This document shows positions 14,895 to 23,975 of a DNA stretch of 64,000 nt, in pieces (the stretch's first letter is position 1; each line of letters begins with the position of its first letter). A program made the translations under genes and the position numbers. Source of the DNA: Candidatus Babelota bacterium (GTDB lineage: Bacteria; Babelota; Babeliae; Babelales; Vermiphilaceae); the NCBI GenBank assembly GCA_029262595.1, contig JAJCZB010000065.1:33752-97751 (forward strand), in the 5' to 3' direction. A model generated the notes under the pieces. It made no database searches, was not told where the DNA came from, and saw nothing but the letters and a program-made list of their open reading frames with translations.

Positions 14895-17442
14895 TCGCAT
14901 AGATGAACGAAAGGACCTTATGAACGACGCTCCATCGACCTTAGATCTTGCCTCAACGTACAGTGAAAACTCGCATGAAAATGCGCCAGTTTCATTTCGG
15001 GTTACCCAAAGAGATGGCTCGCTTGTGCCATTTGATATGGATTTGATTAAACGCTCAATTGCATGGGCCCAGGCAGGATGGCAAGAAGATACTGATATAG
15101 CATTGCTTTCTGATGAAATAGTGCGCAATTGCTTTGATAAAATTACGCCATCAGAAATTTCGGATGCAATGATTATGTCTTGCGTAGCGTTTATTGAACG
15201 GGACCCTGCGTATGGCTATGTGGCTGCGCGACTTGTTTTTAAAAAATTATTCCGCGAAGTTACTCAGGTATCAGTTTTGCAATCAGACGTTGATCATGTC
15301 TATTGCCAGCATTTTAAAAAGGGAATTACACAGGGCGTTGAGCAGAAAATTTTTGATGCACGATTTGCTGATTTTGATCTTGAGCGGCTCGCATTAAGCC
15401 TTGTGCCAGAGCGCGATCATCTTTTTGATTATATGGGATTGCGTACATTGTATGAGCGCTATTTTACCAAAGATGATGATGGGCAATATCTTGAGCTGCC
15501 GCAAGTATTCTGGATGCGCGTGGCGATGGGATTATCGATTGAAGAGCAGAATAAAACTGAAAAAGCGATTGAGTTTTATCATTTGATTTCTCAATTGCAG
15601 TATGTGCCAAGTACTCCTACGTTGTTGCACAGTGGATTAAAGCGTGCCCAGTTGAGCTCGTGCTTTTTGGCAACGGTGACTGATGATTTACATCATATTT
15701 TTAAATGTATTGGTGATTGTGCGCAAATGGCAAAATGGTCTGGTGGCGTTGCATACGACTGGACAAACATTCGTGCGTGTGGCTCATGGGTTAAAAGTAT
15801 TAAGACAGAAAGCCAAGGCGTCATCCCTTATCTTAAAGTTGCCAATGATACGATTGCATCGATTAATCGAAGTGGTCGCCGTCGTGGTGCGGGGGTAGTG
15901 TACTTAGAAAGTTGGCATTTGGAGGTGGAAGATTTTGTTGATCTGCGCAGAAACACGGGCGATGAGCGTCGGCGTACGCATGATATGAATACGGCAAATT
16001 GGGTGCCAGATCTTTTTATGAAACGCATGATTGCAGATGGGGATTGGACATTATTCTCTCCTGATGAAGTGCCTGAGCTGCATAGCCTGTATGGCGCTGC
16101 ATTTGAAAAGCGTTACCAAGAGTATGAGCAAAAAGCGCGCGATGGGCAGATGAAGTTGCATAAGGTAATCAAGGCAAAAGATTTATGGCGAAAGATGCTT
16201 ACTCGTTTATTTGAAACGGGCCATCCATGGATCACATTTAAAGATGCGTGTAATGTGCGCTCGCCGCAAGATCATGCCGGGGTGGTACACAGCTCTAATC
16301 TATGCACAGAAATTACGCTCAATACCTCAAAAGATGAAACGGCGGTTTGTAATTTAGGCTCGGTTAATCTATCTCGGCACGTGGTGAAGGGTGCGATTGA
16401 TTACGACTTGCTTGCACAGACAGTCCAAACAGCAATTCGTATGCTTGATAATGTTATTGATATTAATTTTTATCCAACAGATGAAGGCAAGACGTCTAAC
16501 TTGCGACATCGGCCAATTGGGCTGGGCGTTATGGGCTTTCAAGACGCGCTGTATAAATTGAACGTGGCATTCGATGATGAAAAAGCTATTGATATTGCCG
16601 ATGAAGTAATGGAGTTCATCTCATACAATGCAATCATGACGTCTTCAAAGCTGGCAAAAGAGCGCGGCGCGTACTCTTCATTCAAGGGTTCTAAGTGGGA
16701 TCGTAATATTTTCCCAGTAGATACGTTGGATCTTTTAGAAAAAGAGCGGGGCGAGTCTCTTACTCTTACCAAGCGATCAGGCAAGTTGGATTGGGCACCC
16801 GTTCGAGAGCACGTCCAAAAGCATGGTATGCGTAATTCAAATACAATGGCGATTGCGCCGACGGCAACTATCTCTACCATTGCTCACTGTATCCCGTGTA
16901 TTGAGCCGATCTATAAAAACATTTATGTAAAAGCAAACATGACGGGTGAGTTTACCGTTGTGAATAAATATTTAATTGAAGACTTAAAGCAGCGTGGTCT
17001 TTGGGATCAAGATATGCTTGATCAAATTAAATATTATGATGGTAACTTGCAGCAAGTGAGCCGTATTCCGCAGCAGCTAAGAGATAAATATAAAGAAGTG
17101 TTTGAAATTGATCCGCATCATCTTGTACGCATAACGGCAGCGCGTGGAAAATGGATTGATCAAAGCCAGTCGCACAACGTCTTTATGAGAGGTGTATCGG
17201 GCAAGCTTCTGAGTGATATTTATATTGCAGGATGGAAAGCTGGCTTGAAAACATTCTATTACTTACGTACACTAGGCGCCAGTCAGATTGAAAAATCAAC
17301 GTTGGATGCAAAGAAATTTGGGTTTACGCAAAAACGCCCAACCGTAGAAGAAACTCCTGTAGAAGCATCAAGCGATGGGCCGGATTTATCACAAGTAAAA
17401 GCATGCTCGATTGAAAATGAAGATTGTGAGTCGTGCCAATAA
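14887..17442 (+). CDS. nrdA: Ribonucleoside-diphosphate reductase, alpha subunit (class I)
   Basis: An 851-residue large subunit that reduces ribonucleotides to deoxyribonucleotides, with the radical supplied by the beta subunit encoded downstream. Residues ~37-125 form an ATP-cone (VTQRDGSLVPFDMDLIKRSI), the allosteric activity domain. The catalytic barrel contains QLSSCFL, SSNLCTEI with the Asn-Cys-Glu active-site triad, and AVCNLGSVNLS. MAIAPTATISTI is also diagnostic. The C-terminus ends DCESCQ, the swinging redox cysteine pair. It is longer than the E. coli enzyme because of N- and C-terminal extensions. AAAGGATG precedes the start, and a short leader ORF overlaps it. nrdB follows after 21 bases. 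Confidence 0.95.
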   Translation: MSNRIDERKDLMNDAPSTLDLASTYSENSHENAPVSFRVTQRDGSLVPFDMDLIKRSIAWAQAGWQEDTDIALLSDEIVRNCFDKITPSEISDAMIMSCVAFIERDPAYGYVAARLVFKKLFREVTQVSVLQSDVDHVYCQHFKKGITQGVEQKIFDARFADFDLERLALSLVPERDHLFDYMGLRTLYERYFTKDDDGQYLELPQVFWMRVAMGLSIEEQNKTEKAIEFYHLISQLQYVPSTPTLLHSGLKRAQLSSCFLATVTDDLHHIFKCIGDCAQMAKWSGGVAYDWTNIRACGSWVKSIKTESQGVIPYLKVANDTIASINRSGRRRGAGVVYLESWHLEVEDFVDLRRNTGDERRRTHDMNTANWVPDLFMKRMIADGDWTLFSPDEVPELHSLYGAAFEKRYQEYEQKARDGQMKLHKVIKAKDLWRKMLTRLFETGHPWITFKDACNVRSPQDHAGVVHSSNLCTEITLNTSKDETAVCNLGSVNLSRHVVKGAIDYDLLAQTVQTAIRMLDNVIDINFYPTDEGKTSNLRHRPIGLGVMGFQDALYKLNVAFDDEKAIDIADEVMEFISYNAIMTSSKLAKERGAYSSFKGSKWDRNIFPVDTLDLLEKERGESLTLTKRSGKLDWAPVREHVQKHGMRNSNTMAIAPTATISTIAHCIPCIEPIYKNIYVKANMTGEFTVVNKYLIEDLKQRGLWDQDMLDQIKYYDGNLQQVSRIPQQLRDKYKEVFEIDPHHLVRITAARGKWIDQSQSHNVFMRGVSGKLLSDIYIAGWKAGLKTFYYLRTLGASQIEKSTLDAKKFGFTQKRPTVEETPVEASSDGPDLSQVKACSIENEDCESCQ

Positions 17443-17463
17443 ACACATTCAAGAGGATACGCT

Positions 17464-18468
17464 ATGAAAAAAGATGGCATTATAAATAATTCCATGATAG
17501 ATCCAAATAAAATTCTTCCCATGAAATACATGTGGGCGCGTCATCACTATAAAGACGGCGTAGCCAATAACTGGACGCCGGAAGAAATCTCTATGCAGAA
17601 AGACATTGAGCAATGGAAATCTGCGACAGCGCTTTCAGAGACAGAACGTCGTATGATTTTGTGGAATTTAGGATTTTTTTCAACGGCAGAATCATTAACC
17701 GCAAATAACTTAGTCCTTGCGGTATATCAACATGTAACTAATCCTGAATGCCGCCAGTATATTTTGCGCCAAGCATATGAAGAAGCGGTGCATACCGATA
17801 CATTCATCTATTGCTGCGATTCGCTCGGCCTCGATCCGGACGAGATTTACGGTATGTACGAATCGATTCCAACGATTAAAGAAAAAGATGACTTTGTTGT
17901 TAATCTCACCAAATCAGTATTAGATCCAAATTTCAAAACAGACAGCTCTGAAAATATTCAGAAGTTTTTGCATGATATCATTGGATTTTATGTGATCATG
18001 GAAGGAATCTTTTTCTATGCTGGCTTTGCTATGATGCTTGCATTAAAGCGCCAAGGCAAAATGGTTGGTATTGGCGAGCAGTTTGAATACATCATGCGTG
18101 ATGAAAGTTTGCACTTAGCATTTGGGTGCGATTTGATCAACACGATCAAGGCGGAAAATCCAGAAGTATGGACTGAGAAGTTCCAATCTGAGATGGTTGC
18201 TTTGATCAAGGAATCGGTGGAGCTTGAAAAGAAATATGCATTTGATGCATGCCCTGAAGGGGTGCTTGGCATAAATCCTCAGCAGTTCTCTGATTACGTT
18301 GAGTATATTGCGGATCGTCGTCTTGAGCGTATTGATTTGCCAAAGCAATACGGCCGTGCAAATCCATTCCCATGGATGTCTCAGGCTACCGATCTTGCAA
18401 AAGAGAAAAATTTCTTTGAGTCCCGCGTGACTGAATATCAAACCGCAGGATCACTCGACTGGGAATAA
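17464..18468 (+). CDS. nrdB: Class Ic ribonucleotide reductase beta subunit (Phe in place of radical Tyr)
   Basis: A 334-residue R2 protein. The metal ligands are E76, E107, H110, E180, E214 and H217. The first is Glu within STAESLTANN, as in class Ic enzymes, rather than Asp as in E. coli. Four residues after H110 the radical tyrosine is replaced by F114 (EEAVHTDTF). Spacing between ligands is the same as in Chlamydia trachomatis R2 (E89, E120, H123, F127, E193, E227, H230, each offset by 13), and Y209 corresponds to its radical-relay Tyr222. This predicts a Mn/Fe cofactor instead of a tyrosyl radical. The gene forms an operon with nrdA and ends in a strong terminator. Confidence 0.95.
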   Translation: MKKDGIINNSMIDPNKILPMKYMWARHHYKDGVANNWTPEEISMQKDIEQWKSATALSETERRMILWNLGFFSTAESLTANNLVLAVYQHVTNPECRQYILRQAYEEAVHTDTFIYCCDSLGLDPDEIYGMYESIPTIKEKDDFVVNLTKSVLDPNFKTDSSENIQKFLHDIIGFYVIMEGIFFYAGFAMMLALKRQGKMVGIGEQFEYIMRDESLHLAFGCDLINTIKAENPEVWTEKFQSEMVALIKESVELEKKYAFDACPEGVLGINPQQFSDYVEYIADRRLERIDLPKQYGRANPFPWMSQATDLAKEKNFFESRVTEYQTAGSLDWE

Positions 18469-18490
18469 TTCTCATTTCATGAAACGTACA

Positions 18491-18523
18491 AAGAGGCGCT
18501 TTAAAAAGGCGCCTCTTTTTTTT
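18491..18523 (+). terminator. Rho-independent terminator after nrdAB
   Basis: AAGAGGCGC / GCGCCTCTT stem around a TTTAAAAAG loop, followed by eight T, beginning 23 bases after the nrdB stop. Confidence 0.92.
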
Positions 18524-18589
18524 GACTGATTGACTCTTTTTAATCTCTTGTTTACCCTCATGACTCATACTTTATGAGGGGTTATTTCT

Positions 18590-18829
18590 ATGTTTCTACT
18601 ACACAAAAAACACTTGTTGGTTTTTTCTCTGGTAATTACAACTATTTTTTCAGCATACTCTATCGATGATGCAGCATGGCGTGAGCGAAGAGCGCATAGA
18701 AGAGCTTTAGGAAAAGCGCTTGCAAGAGCACAGTCTACCGATCCACGTAGACGCGCCTTACGAAGAAAAAAGCGAGAAGATGCTTGCGCATTGGTGCGAT
18801 TAGCTTTTGGATTTAGAGAGCGAAGATAA
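18590..18829 (+). CDS. Small secreted, highly basic protein
   Basis: A 79-residue product with a signal peptide (residues 1-24, LLVFSLVITTIFSAYS) followed by a mature region that is about one third Arg/Lys (WRERRAHRR, DPRRRALRRKKRED). TGAGGGGTTATTTCT precedes the ATG. The single Cys sits before a short hydrophobic C-terminal stretch. No family recognised. The mature basic character is shared with the small proteins at 22 and 717. Could act on nucleic acids or membranes after export, which is speculation. Confidence 0.6.
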   Translation: MFLLHKKHLLVFSLVITTIFSAYSIDDAAWRERRAHRRALGKALARAQSTDPRRRALRRKKREDACALVRLAFGFRERR

Positions 18830-18852
18830 AATAATTAAAAAAAAGGAACGTG

Positions 18853-19461
18853 ATGAAAATCAAAGTAGTGATGATAGTAATTCTTCTGATGCCTTTTTCT
18901 CTTGCAGCAGGTCGCCATCGCTCTTCAGGTGCAGCGACTGAGAGCGCTTCTTTTGCGGCCGATGATGGTGCTGGCGCTGGAAGTGCGGATGATCTTGATT
19001 TGCTCGGAGCGGGCGGAGATGCGCTCGGGGCTGCAACCTTTGCAGATCAAGTGCGAGCATTGATTGATGAGCAGTATGCATCATTGGGGGCTGACGTGCG
19101 TGCAGCTTTGAAAGAGAAAGTGATCGCCGATGGATCGCAGGATGATTTTGTAGCATTGCTGGGTACAAAAAAAGCACAAGCAGATGATGCTTCTGGTGCG
19201 AGCGCTGCATCTGAAGGTGATGAGCCAGATCCGCAAAGGCTTATTGTAGATGCTTTAGCGGCAATCGTGAAGGAAATGCAAGGTAGCAGTGCTACTCAAA
19301 AGAAGCAATATGATGAGCAATTTGAATACGAAAGAAATAAGTGGCGTTGGGGATTAGTGGTTTCTATTTTAACCGCTGTTGCCACCAATGCAGTACAACT
19401 TGGCTTTAATATCGCCCAAGCGAATGCAGCGGTAGAAAACACAACGAACTGTACCGGGTAA
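18853..19461 (+). CDS. Secreted Ala/Gly/Asp-rich protein with C-terminal membrane segment
   Basis: A 202-residue product. AAAGGAAC precedes the ATG at 18853, better spaced for it than for the GTG one codon upstream. Residues 1-19 form a signal peptide. The region to ~60 is Ser/Ala/Gly/Asp-rich and probably disordered, followed by helices (QVRALIDEQYASLGADVRAAL). Residues ~165-190 are hydrophobic (WGLVVSILTAVATNAVQLGF), a likely membrane anchor close to the C-terminus, ending in a short tail with one Cys. Unknown function. It converges with the thioredoxin lipoprotein gene, two bases apart. Confidence 0.62.
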   Translation: MKIKVVMIVILLMPFSLAAGRHRSSGAATESASFAADDGAGAGSADDLDLLGAGGDALGAATFADQVRALIDEQYASLGADVRAALKEKVIADGSQDDFVALLGTKKAQADDASGASAASEGDEPDPQRLIVDALAAIVKEMQGSSATQKKQYDEQFEYERNKWRWGLVVSILTAVATNAVQLGFNIAQANAAVENTTNCTG

Positions 19462-19463
19462 TG

Positions 19464-19901
19464 TTAAAAATACTTATTAAGTAACGCAGTCATATCTTGA
19501 GCATTTCTAATGGCGCCAGCTTTCTGATAGACCTGGCGCCCATCTTTATACAAACGAACTACTGGGATGCCTTTGAAATTTTTTCCAAAGCTTTGGAATG
19601 TTTCAAGATTTACTTTCAAAAAAGTAACGTTAGAAAATTGTTTGGCAACTGCATCAATGACTGGGCTCATTGCTCGGCATGGCGGGCACCAATCGGTATA
19701 GAAATCAACAAATACGTTTCCGGATTGTATGAGTTCATCAAATTTTTCGGTTGCTTGATCTGCGCGGGTAACAAGTTGATCAAGGTAGATAACGTTACCA
19801 TCAGCGCGAGACACTGTGCGGGTTGGTTCTGCTTCTGATTGGCATGAAGTTAAAGAAAGAGCACTTACAATGCACCAGGCAATTGTGAATATTTTTTTCA
19901 T
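19464..19901 (-). CDS. Thioredoxin-like lipoprotein
   Basis: A 145-residue protein with a lipoprotein signal: hydrophobic core and lipobox LTSC, placing the lipidated Cys at residue 20. The mature thioredoxin domain has active site WCPPC and the cis-Pro loop GIPVVRLY. The Pro-Pro dipeptide between the cysteines suggests a disulfide reductase or redox carrier on the outer face of the inner membrane. The adjacent same-strand gene encodes a MauE/DoxX-like membrane protein, 55 bases upstream, which could pass electrons across the membrane. The start is preceded by AAAAGGAGT. Confidence 0.87.
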   Translation of the reverse strand: MKKIFTIAWCIVSALSLTSCQSEAEPTRTVSRADGNVIYLDQLVTRADQATEKFDELIQSGNVFVDFYTDWCPPCRAMSPVIDAVAKQFSNVTFLKVNLETFQSFGKNFKGIPVVRLYKDGRQVYQKAGAIRNAQDMTALLNKYF

Positions 19902-19956
19902 AGCATGACTCCTTTTAATAGATGTGTGTATAGCATCTGCAAAAGGGGGTGGTTTG

Positions 19957-20448
19957 TCAAATCACGTAATGCAAAAGCATCCCAAGCGCCATACCGGCCA
20001 TTAAAAGATCTTCAAACAATGTGACGTACGTCATCGGCAGTTTAAATACCATGCCTAAGCATGCGCACATGATCTCTTTTCCTGCTGCCAATTCGATAGC
20101 TACGCCGATTGCGCTAAAGATCATCAATACGTACGTAACTGCGTTGGTGAGTATTGGCATGAATCTAAAGAGATATGCAAAACCTAATCCAATTTCGATA
20201 AACGGATAGATATAGCCATATGCGATGCTTTGCTTTGCAAGCAAATCATACTCTTTATAGGCGGTCGCAAAATTGCGCAGATTAATTATTTTAAATGCAC
20301 CAAAAACCAGAAAAAATCCTGCCATAAAATCATTCATTGCTTCCATTAGATCCCATGCTCCGCCCATGAATTGGCGCAGGACTGTAAAGATGGTTATTGC
20401 TAAAAAAATAACAATTAATGGAATGAAATCTTTAAATGAGTAACGCAT
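19957..20448 (-). CDS. MauE/DoxX-like redox-associated membrane protein
   Basis: A 163-residue protein with four predicted membrane helices, starting at ATG 20448 with AAAGGA upstream. The CACLGMVFKLPMTYVTLFED segment near residue 128 has the Cys-x-Cys and KLPMT features seen in MauE/DoxX-related proteins that partner with thioredoxin-like proteins. It is upstream of, and co-directional with, a thioredoxin lipoprotein. The inferred role is electron delivery to periplasmic disulfide exchange. A generic DoxX/DoxD assignment is the alternative. Family assignment is from motif memory and so moderate. Confidence 0.68.
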   Translation of the reverse strand: MRYSFKDFIPLIVIFLAITIFTVLRQFMGGAWDLMEAMNDFMAGFFLVFGAFKIINLRNFATAYKEYDLLAKQSIAYGYIYPFIEIGLGFAYLFRFMPILTNAVTYVLMIFSAIGVAIELAAGKEIMCACLGMVFKLPMTYVTLFEDLLMAGMALGMLLHYVI

Positions 20449-20545
20449 AACGTATCCTTTCAAAGTCGGAGCAATTGCTCAGTATCTTATCGATATGGTA
20501 CTCTCAGTGTAACACAATCGCACGTAAAAAAGAGAGGGCTGAGTA

Positions 20546-21604
20546 ATGGAATTAAAAGAGCGCGTTTATGTTGATACAGTGCCACGAGATATTCAAGCAA
20601 TTTTGGGTGCTGATATTGGTGGAACGAATAGTAATTTTGGTGTGTTTGAATTTAAGAACGACAAATTAATTCTTTTGTTTTCTGTACATGCAAAAAGTCA
20701 AAATGTTGTTGATTTTACTCAGCTTGTTAAGCACGTACAAGAACTGATCTCCTCTCGGTACGACATTGTAATTCAAGCGGCACTTTTTGCATCAGCGGGA
20801 GTGGTTTCACCTGATCGCGATCGTAGTAAGCCGACCAATTTATCCTTCGAAATCAATGCGCATGCAATTAAGAAAGCGACAAATATTCCCTGTGTGTATG
20901 TAGTGAATGATTTTGAAGTGATTGGCTATGGCATTGAGTGGATTGATCCAAAGGATTTAGTAAAGGTGCATAGTGGTACTGAAAGAAAGCATGCCAACAA
21001 AGCAATTGTAGGCGCGGGAACAGGGTTGGGTAAGTGCATTATGTTTTGGAACAACTATGCAAATCGATATGTGCCGGTTGCTTCTGAAGGAGGACATGCT
21101 GATTTTGCAGTGCAACGACAGTCAGAATTAGATCTCATTCAGTTTATTCAAAAAACTGAAGAGATGGCGTGCAATGTCTCATGGGAAGACGTGCTTTCGG
21201 GAAATGGCATTCAGCGCATATATCAATTTTTTCATGCACGTGTGAATGGCGGAAGGCATGCGGATCGGAGAGATTTGCCCCATCCAGATGAAATTTTTAA
21301 AAGCCGAAACGATGATAAGCATAGTTGGGATACGTTTGAACTGTATACCACCATTTATGCTCGATGTGCGAAAGATTTTGTACTCGATGCATTAGCGCTA
21401 GGTGGCGTTTATATCGCGGGGGGAATTGCCGTGCATAATTTGCCGATGTTTGAATTGCCTGCATTTGCAAAAGAGTTTACTAATTGCGGCAAGCAGGCTC
21501 ATCTTTTACAAGATGTTCCGGTATGGGTTATCACAGATTACAACGTAAGTTTGTATGGCGCGGCATATTATTTAGTGCTTGAAGGGGTATGCAAACCAAG
21601 CTAA
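20546..21604 (+). CDS. glk: Glucokinase (Glk family)
   Basis: A 352-residue hexokinase-fold kinase that phosphorylates glucose with ATP. LGADIGGTNSNFGVF (residues ~16-30) is the phosphate-binding motif, followed by FASAGVVSPDRD, VNDFEVIGYGIE with the catalytic Asp, VGAGTGLGKCIMFW and SEGGHADFA. It matches the Pfam Glk family rather than ROK proteins, lacking the ROK zinc motif. Slightly longer than E. coli Glk (321 aa). It feeds the pgi-zwf-gnd operon located 1.1 kb downstream. Confidence 0.9.
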   Translation: MELKERVYVDTVPRDIQAILGADIGGTNSNFGVFEFKNDKLILLFSVHAKSQNVVDFTQLVKHVQELISSRYDIVIQAALFASAGVVSPDRDRSKPTNLSFEINAHAIKKATNIPCVYVVNDFEVIGYGIEWIDPKDLVKVHSGTERKHANKAIVGAGTGLGKCIMFWNNYANRYVPVASEGGHADFAVQRQSELDLIQFIQKTEEMACNVSWEDVLSGNGIQRIYQFFHARVNGGRHADRRDLPHPDEIFKSRNDDKHSWDTFELYTTIYARCAKDFVLDALALGGVYIAGGIAVHNLPMFELPAFAKEFTNCGKQAHLLQDVPVWVITDYNVSLYGAAYYLVLEGVCKPS

Positions 21605-22420
21605 TTACTTGCGCGAAACCGTATAGGGCGAATCGGGAATAGTAACCTTGAATGATATTTTTCGGTTCGCATTTTCAGGATGCGATATCGATACATTAAA
21701 CGCATGCTTGTAGTCTTTTCGGGAGACAAAAATAATCACATCTTTGGTGCTATGTGGAGGCACGATCATGTGATGATTGATACTCGATTTTTTGAGATCG
21801 CGCGTTATGGAATGATTAGAGTTAACGGTTTGTACGCCACGAATAGTGGATAATACCGGGGTGCCCACAATTAAAAATGCAGGGACAGCCGCAAGGGCTG
21901 ATCCGCCAAGGACTGCAAAGGGCGCACTCAAACTAAAGCTGCCGGTAGTGAGTATGAGTATGCCGGTGCCGCTTAATGCTAAAAAACTTCCCATGGCTAA
22001 AAAGCCACCAATTAAAAGACTCGATGCGAGTGTGCCAACGATTTGCCCAAGTGAATTTTTGTGCAATCGTGCAGCTACTTGCCGGTAGCTTAATTGTGGA
22101 AGATTAATGTCGTTCGGTTTGAGGGAAATAAGCTTATCTGTTTCATTCGTAACCGATATTTGAATGGGCCATATCGGCGGACGCTTTCTAATTTTTTTAA
22201 AGAGTCGTTGTGATTGCTTGCCGAGTAATAGCTCGCAATCGTGCGCATCAAGTTTTTTAACGCGCAGCGTAACCCCATGCGCTGTATCATAATAATCGAT
22301 GAGCGCAGTTAATGGACGCATATGCGTTTGTATGGTGCGTGGATCTTTGCAGCTTGGTAATGCGATAGCTGCTAGAAGTAGAATCGATAGAGTTTGATAT
22401 GAAAATGTGCCATTGATCAT
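21605..22420 (-). CDS. Putative lipoprotein with central glycine-rich hydrophobic region
   Basis: A 271-residue product with a lipoprotein signal (ALPSC, Cys at residue 24). The next ~95 residues form a soluble domain (RVKKLDAHDCELLLG, VTNETDKLISLKPNDI, the latter beta-like). Residues ~125-195 are a long hydrophobic Gly/Ala/Ser-rich region able to form two or three membrane helices, and the C-terminal ~75 residues are again beta-rich. GGGGGGAAGGGAC precedes the ATG. It abuts glucokinase convergently with no spacer. No family recognised. Confidence 0.65.
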   Translation of the reverse strand: MINGTFSYQTLSILLLAAIALPSCKDPRTIQTHMRPLTALIDYYDTAHGVTLRVKKLDAHDCELLLGKQSQRLFKKIRKRPPIWPIQISVTNETDKLISLKPNDINLPQLSYRQVAARLHKNSLGQIVGTLASSLLIGGFLAMGSFLALSGTGILILTTGSFSLSAPFAVLGGSALAAVPAFLIVGTPVLSTIRGVQTVNSNHSITRDLKKSSINHHMIVPPHSTKDVIIFVSRKDYKHAFNVSISHPENANRKISFKVTIPDSPYTVSRK

Positions 22421-22573
22421 GTCCCTTCCCCCCTAACCCTCATTTCTATTCGAATTGGAATGCACTGCATAAGGATTATAGTACTTATGCTACTTTTTGC
22501 AGTTTCTTTGTCAAGTGGAAAATGCCGGATTTACTTCCTGATGGGGTTTGTTATAGTGGGGAAATTTATATGA

Positions 22574-22665
22574 TATCCTTCGATACACCCTACCACGCAT
22601 AAGGCTTTGTAGGGCACTTCCAGCCGTCGCCAAAGGCTATGGTGGACTTTCGCAGGACGAGCGAC
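22574..22665 (+). repeat. Palindromic repeat element, copy upstream of pgi
   Basis: Begins TATCCTTCGATACACC and ends CGCAGGACGAGCG, with the internal module CAGCCGTCGCCAAAGGCTA and TGGACTTTCG, which is also present in the element at 34094. It lies just upstream of the pgi ribosome-binding site. Confidence 0.7.
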
Positions 22666-22688
22666 GTATTACTTTGAGGAGCATTCCT

Positions 22689-23975
22689 ATGAAGCCGATC
22701 CAATTTTCATATACGCATGCCACTATTCCATCTGAAAAAATTACTGAATTCCAAGATCGCTTAGCTCCGGAAATAGGGCGAGTGAAAGCCGCCTGGGGAG
22801 CGGGATATGGGACAGATTATGCATCGCTTTCATTGCCTTGCGATGATGAATTGCTGGCGCAGGTTGAATCAGTTGCGCGCGAAAAAAAGGCACTCAATCC
22901 ACGCATGCTGATCGTGATTGGTATTGGTGGGTCTAATCTGGGTACGCTCGCCGTACTCAAGGCATTGGGGCACAATGATATCCCGGTGGCATTTGCCGAT
23001 ACTGTCGATGCGCCGTATATTGCGTGCATATATCAGCAGGCTGAGCAGATCATTGCTCAGGGCGATGAAGTTATCATTGTAGTGATCAGCAAATCCGGAT
23101 CAACTACCGAGACGATTGCCAACGCGCAACTTTTTAGTGCGTTATTGCAGCAATATAAAAAAGAGCACGGCATGGTAGTGATCAGTGATGCGGGCTCACC
23201 GCTTTTTGAAATTGCAAAAAAACATCAGCTTGCGCATCTTGCCATTCCGGAAAAAGTAGGCGGCCGATATTCTGTTTTTTCTGCCGTTGGGCTTTTTCCT
23301 CTTGCGATCATGGGTGTTGATATTCGCGCATTGCGTGATGGTGCGCAGTCGATGGAAGCATCGTGCACAAATACGTATTTGCAAGAAAACTCAGCAGCTT
23401 TCAGCGCGGCATTGTTGTATTATTTTTATCATAAGGGGATGGTGATTCATGATTCGTTTGCATTTAGCCATGCACTTTCTGGCATCGGTGACTGGTATCG
23501 CCAATTGATGGCAGAGAGTATTGGAAAAGCTGAAAATAGTGCCGGCCAAAAAGTACACGTTGGCATTACGCCAACCGTTTCAATTGGATCTGTTGATTTG
23601 CATTCCGTTGCACAGCTTTATTTAGCGGGCCCGAATAATCGGATAACAACCTTTCTTACTGTTGCCAATCAAAAAGATATTGCAGTTGCGAGTGGCACTC
23701 CATTCGATTCATTAGTGCCCATGATTCAAGAAAAAACATTCAATGAAATTATGGATGCAATTCTGCAGGGTACTCAAAAAGCGTATCAACATGCACATCG
23801 TCCATATACATCTATTGAATTGCCGGAAATATCCGCGTATCATTGTGGGCAACTCTTTCAGATGAAAATGGTGGAAATTATGTATCTTGGTTTTTTGTTT
23901 GATATTAATCCGTTTAATCAGCCGCAGGTAGAGCTTTATAAAAAAGAAACACGAAAGATTTTATCTCATGAATGA
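22689..23975 (+). CDS. pgi: Glucose-6-phosphate isomerase
   Basis: A 428-residue SIS-domain enzyme interconverting glucose-6-phosphate and fructose-6-phosphate. IGIGGSNLGTLAVLKAL (near residue 80), SKSGSTTETIANAQLF (near residue 138, phosphate binding) and MAESIGKAENSAG (catalytic Glu region) are diagnostic. Length fits the short Bacillus/Thermotoga-type isomerases rather than the ~550-residue E. coli type. The ATG at 22689 follows GAGGAGC. First gene of a tightly overlapped pgi-zwf-gnd operon. Confidence 0.94.
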   Translation: MKPIQFSYTHATIPSEKITEFQDRLAPEIGRVKAAWGAGYGTDYASLSLPCDDELLAQVESVAREKKALNPRMLIVIGIGGSNLGTLAVLKALGHNDIPVAFADTVDAPYIACIYQQAEQIIAQGDEVIIVVISKSGSTTETIANAQLFSALLQQYKKEHGMVVISDAGSPLFEIAKKHQLAHLAIPEKVGGRYSVFSAVGLFPLAIMGVDIRALRDGAQSMEASCTNTYLQENSAAFSAALLYYFYHKGMVIHDSFAFSHALSGIGDWYRQLMAESIGKAENSAGQKVHVGITPTVSIGSVDLHSVAQLYLAGPNNRITTFLTVANQKDIAVASGTPFDSLVPMIQEKTFNEIMDAILQGTQKAYQHAHRPYTSIELPEISAYHCGQLFQMKMVEIMYLGFLFDINPFNQPQVELYKKETRKILSHE

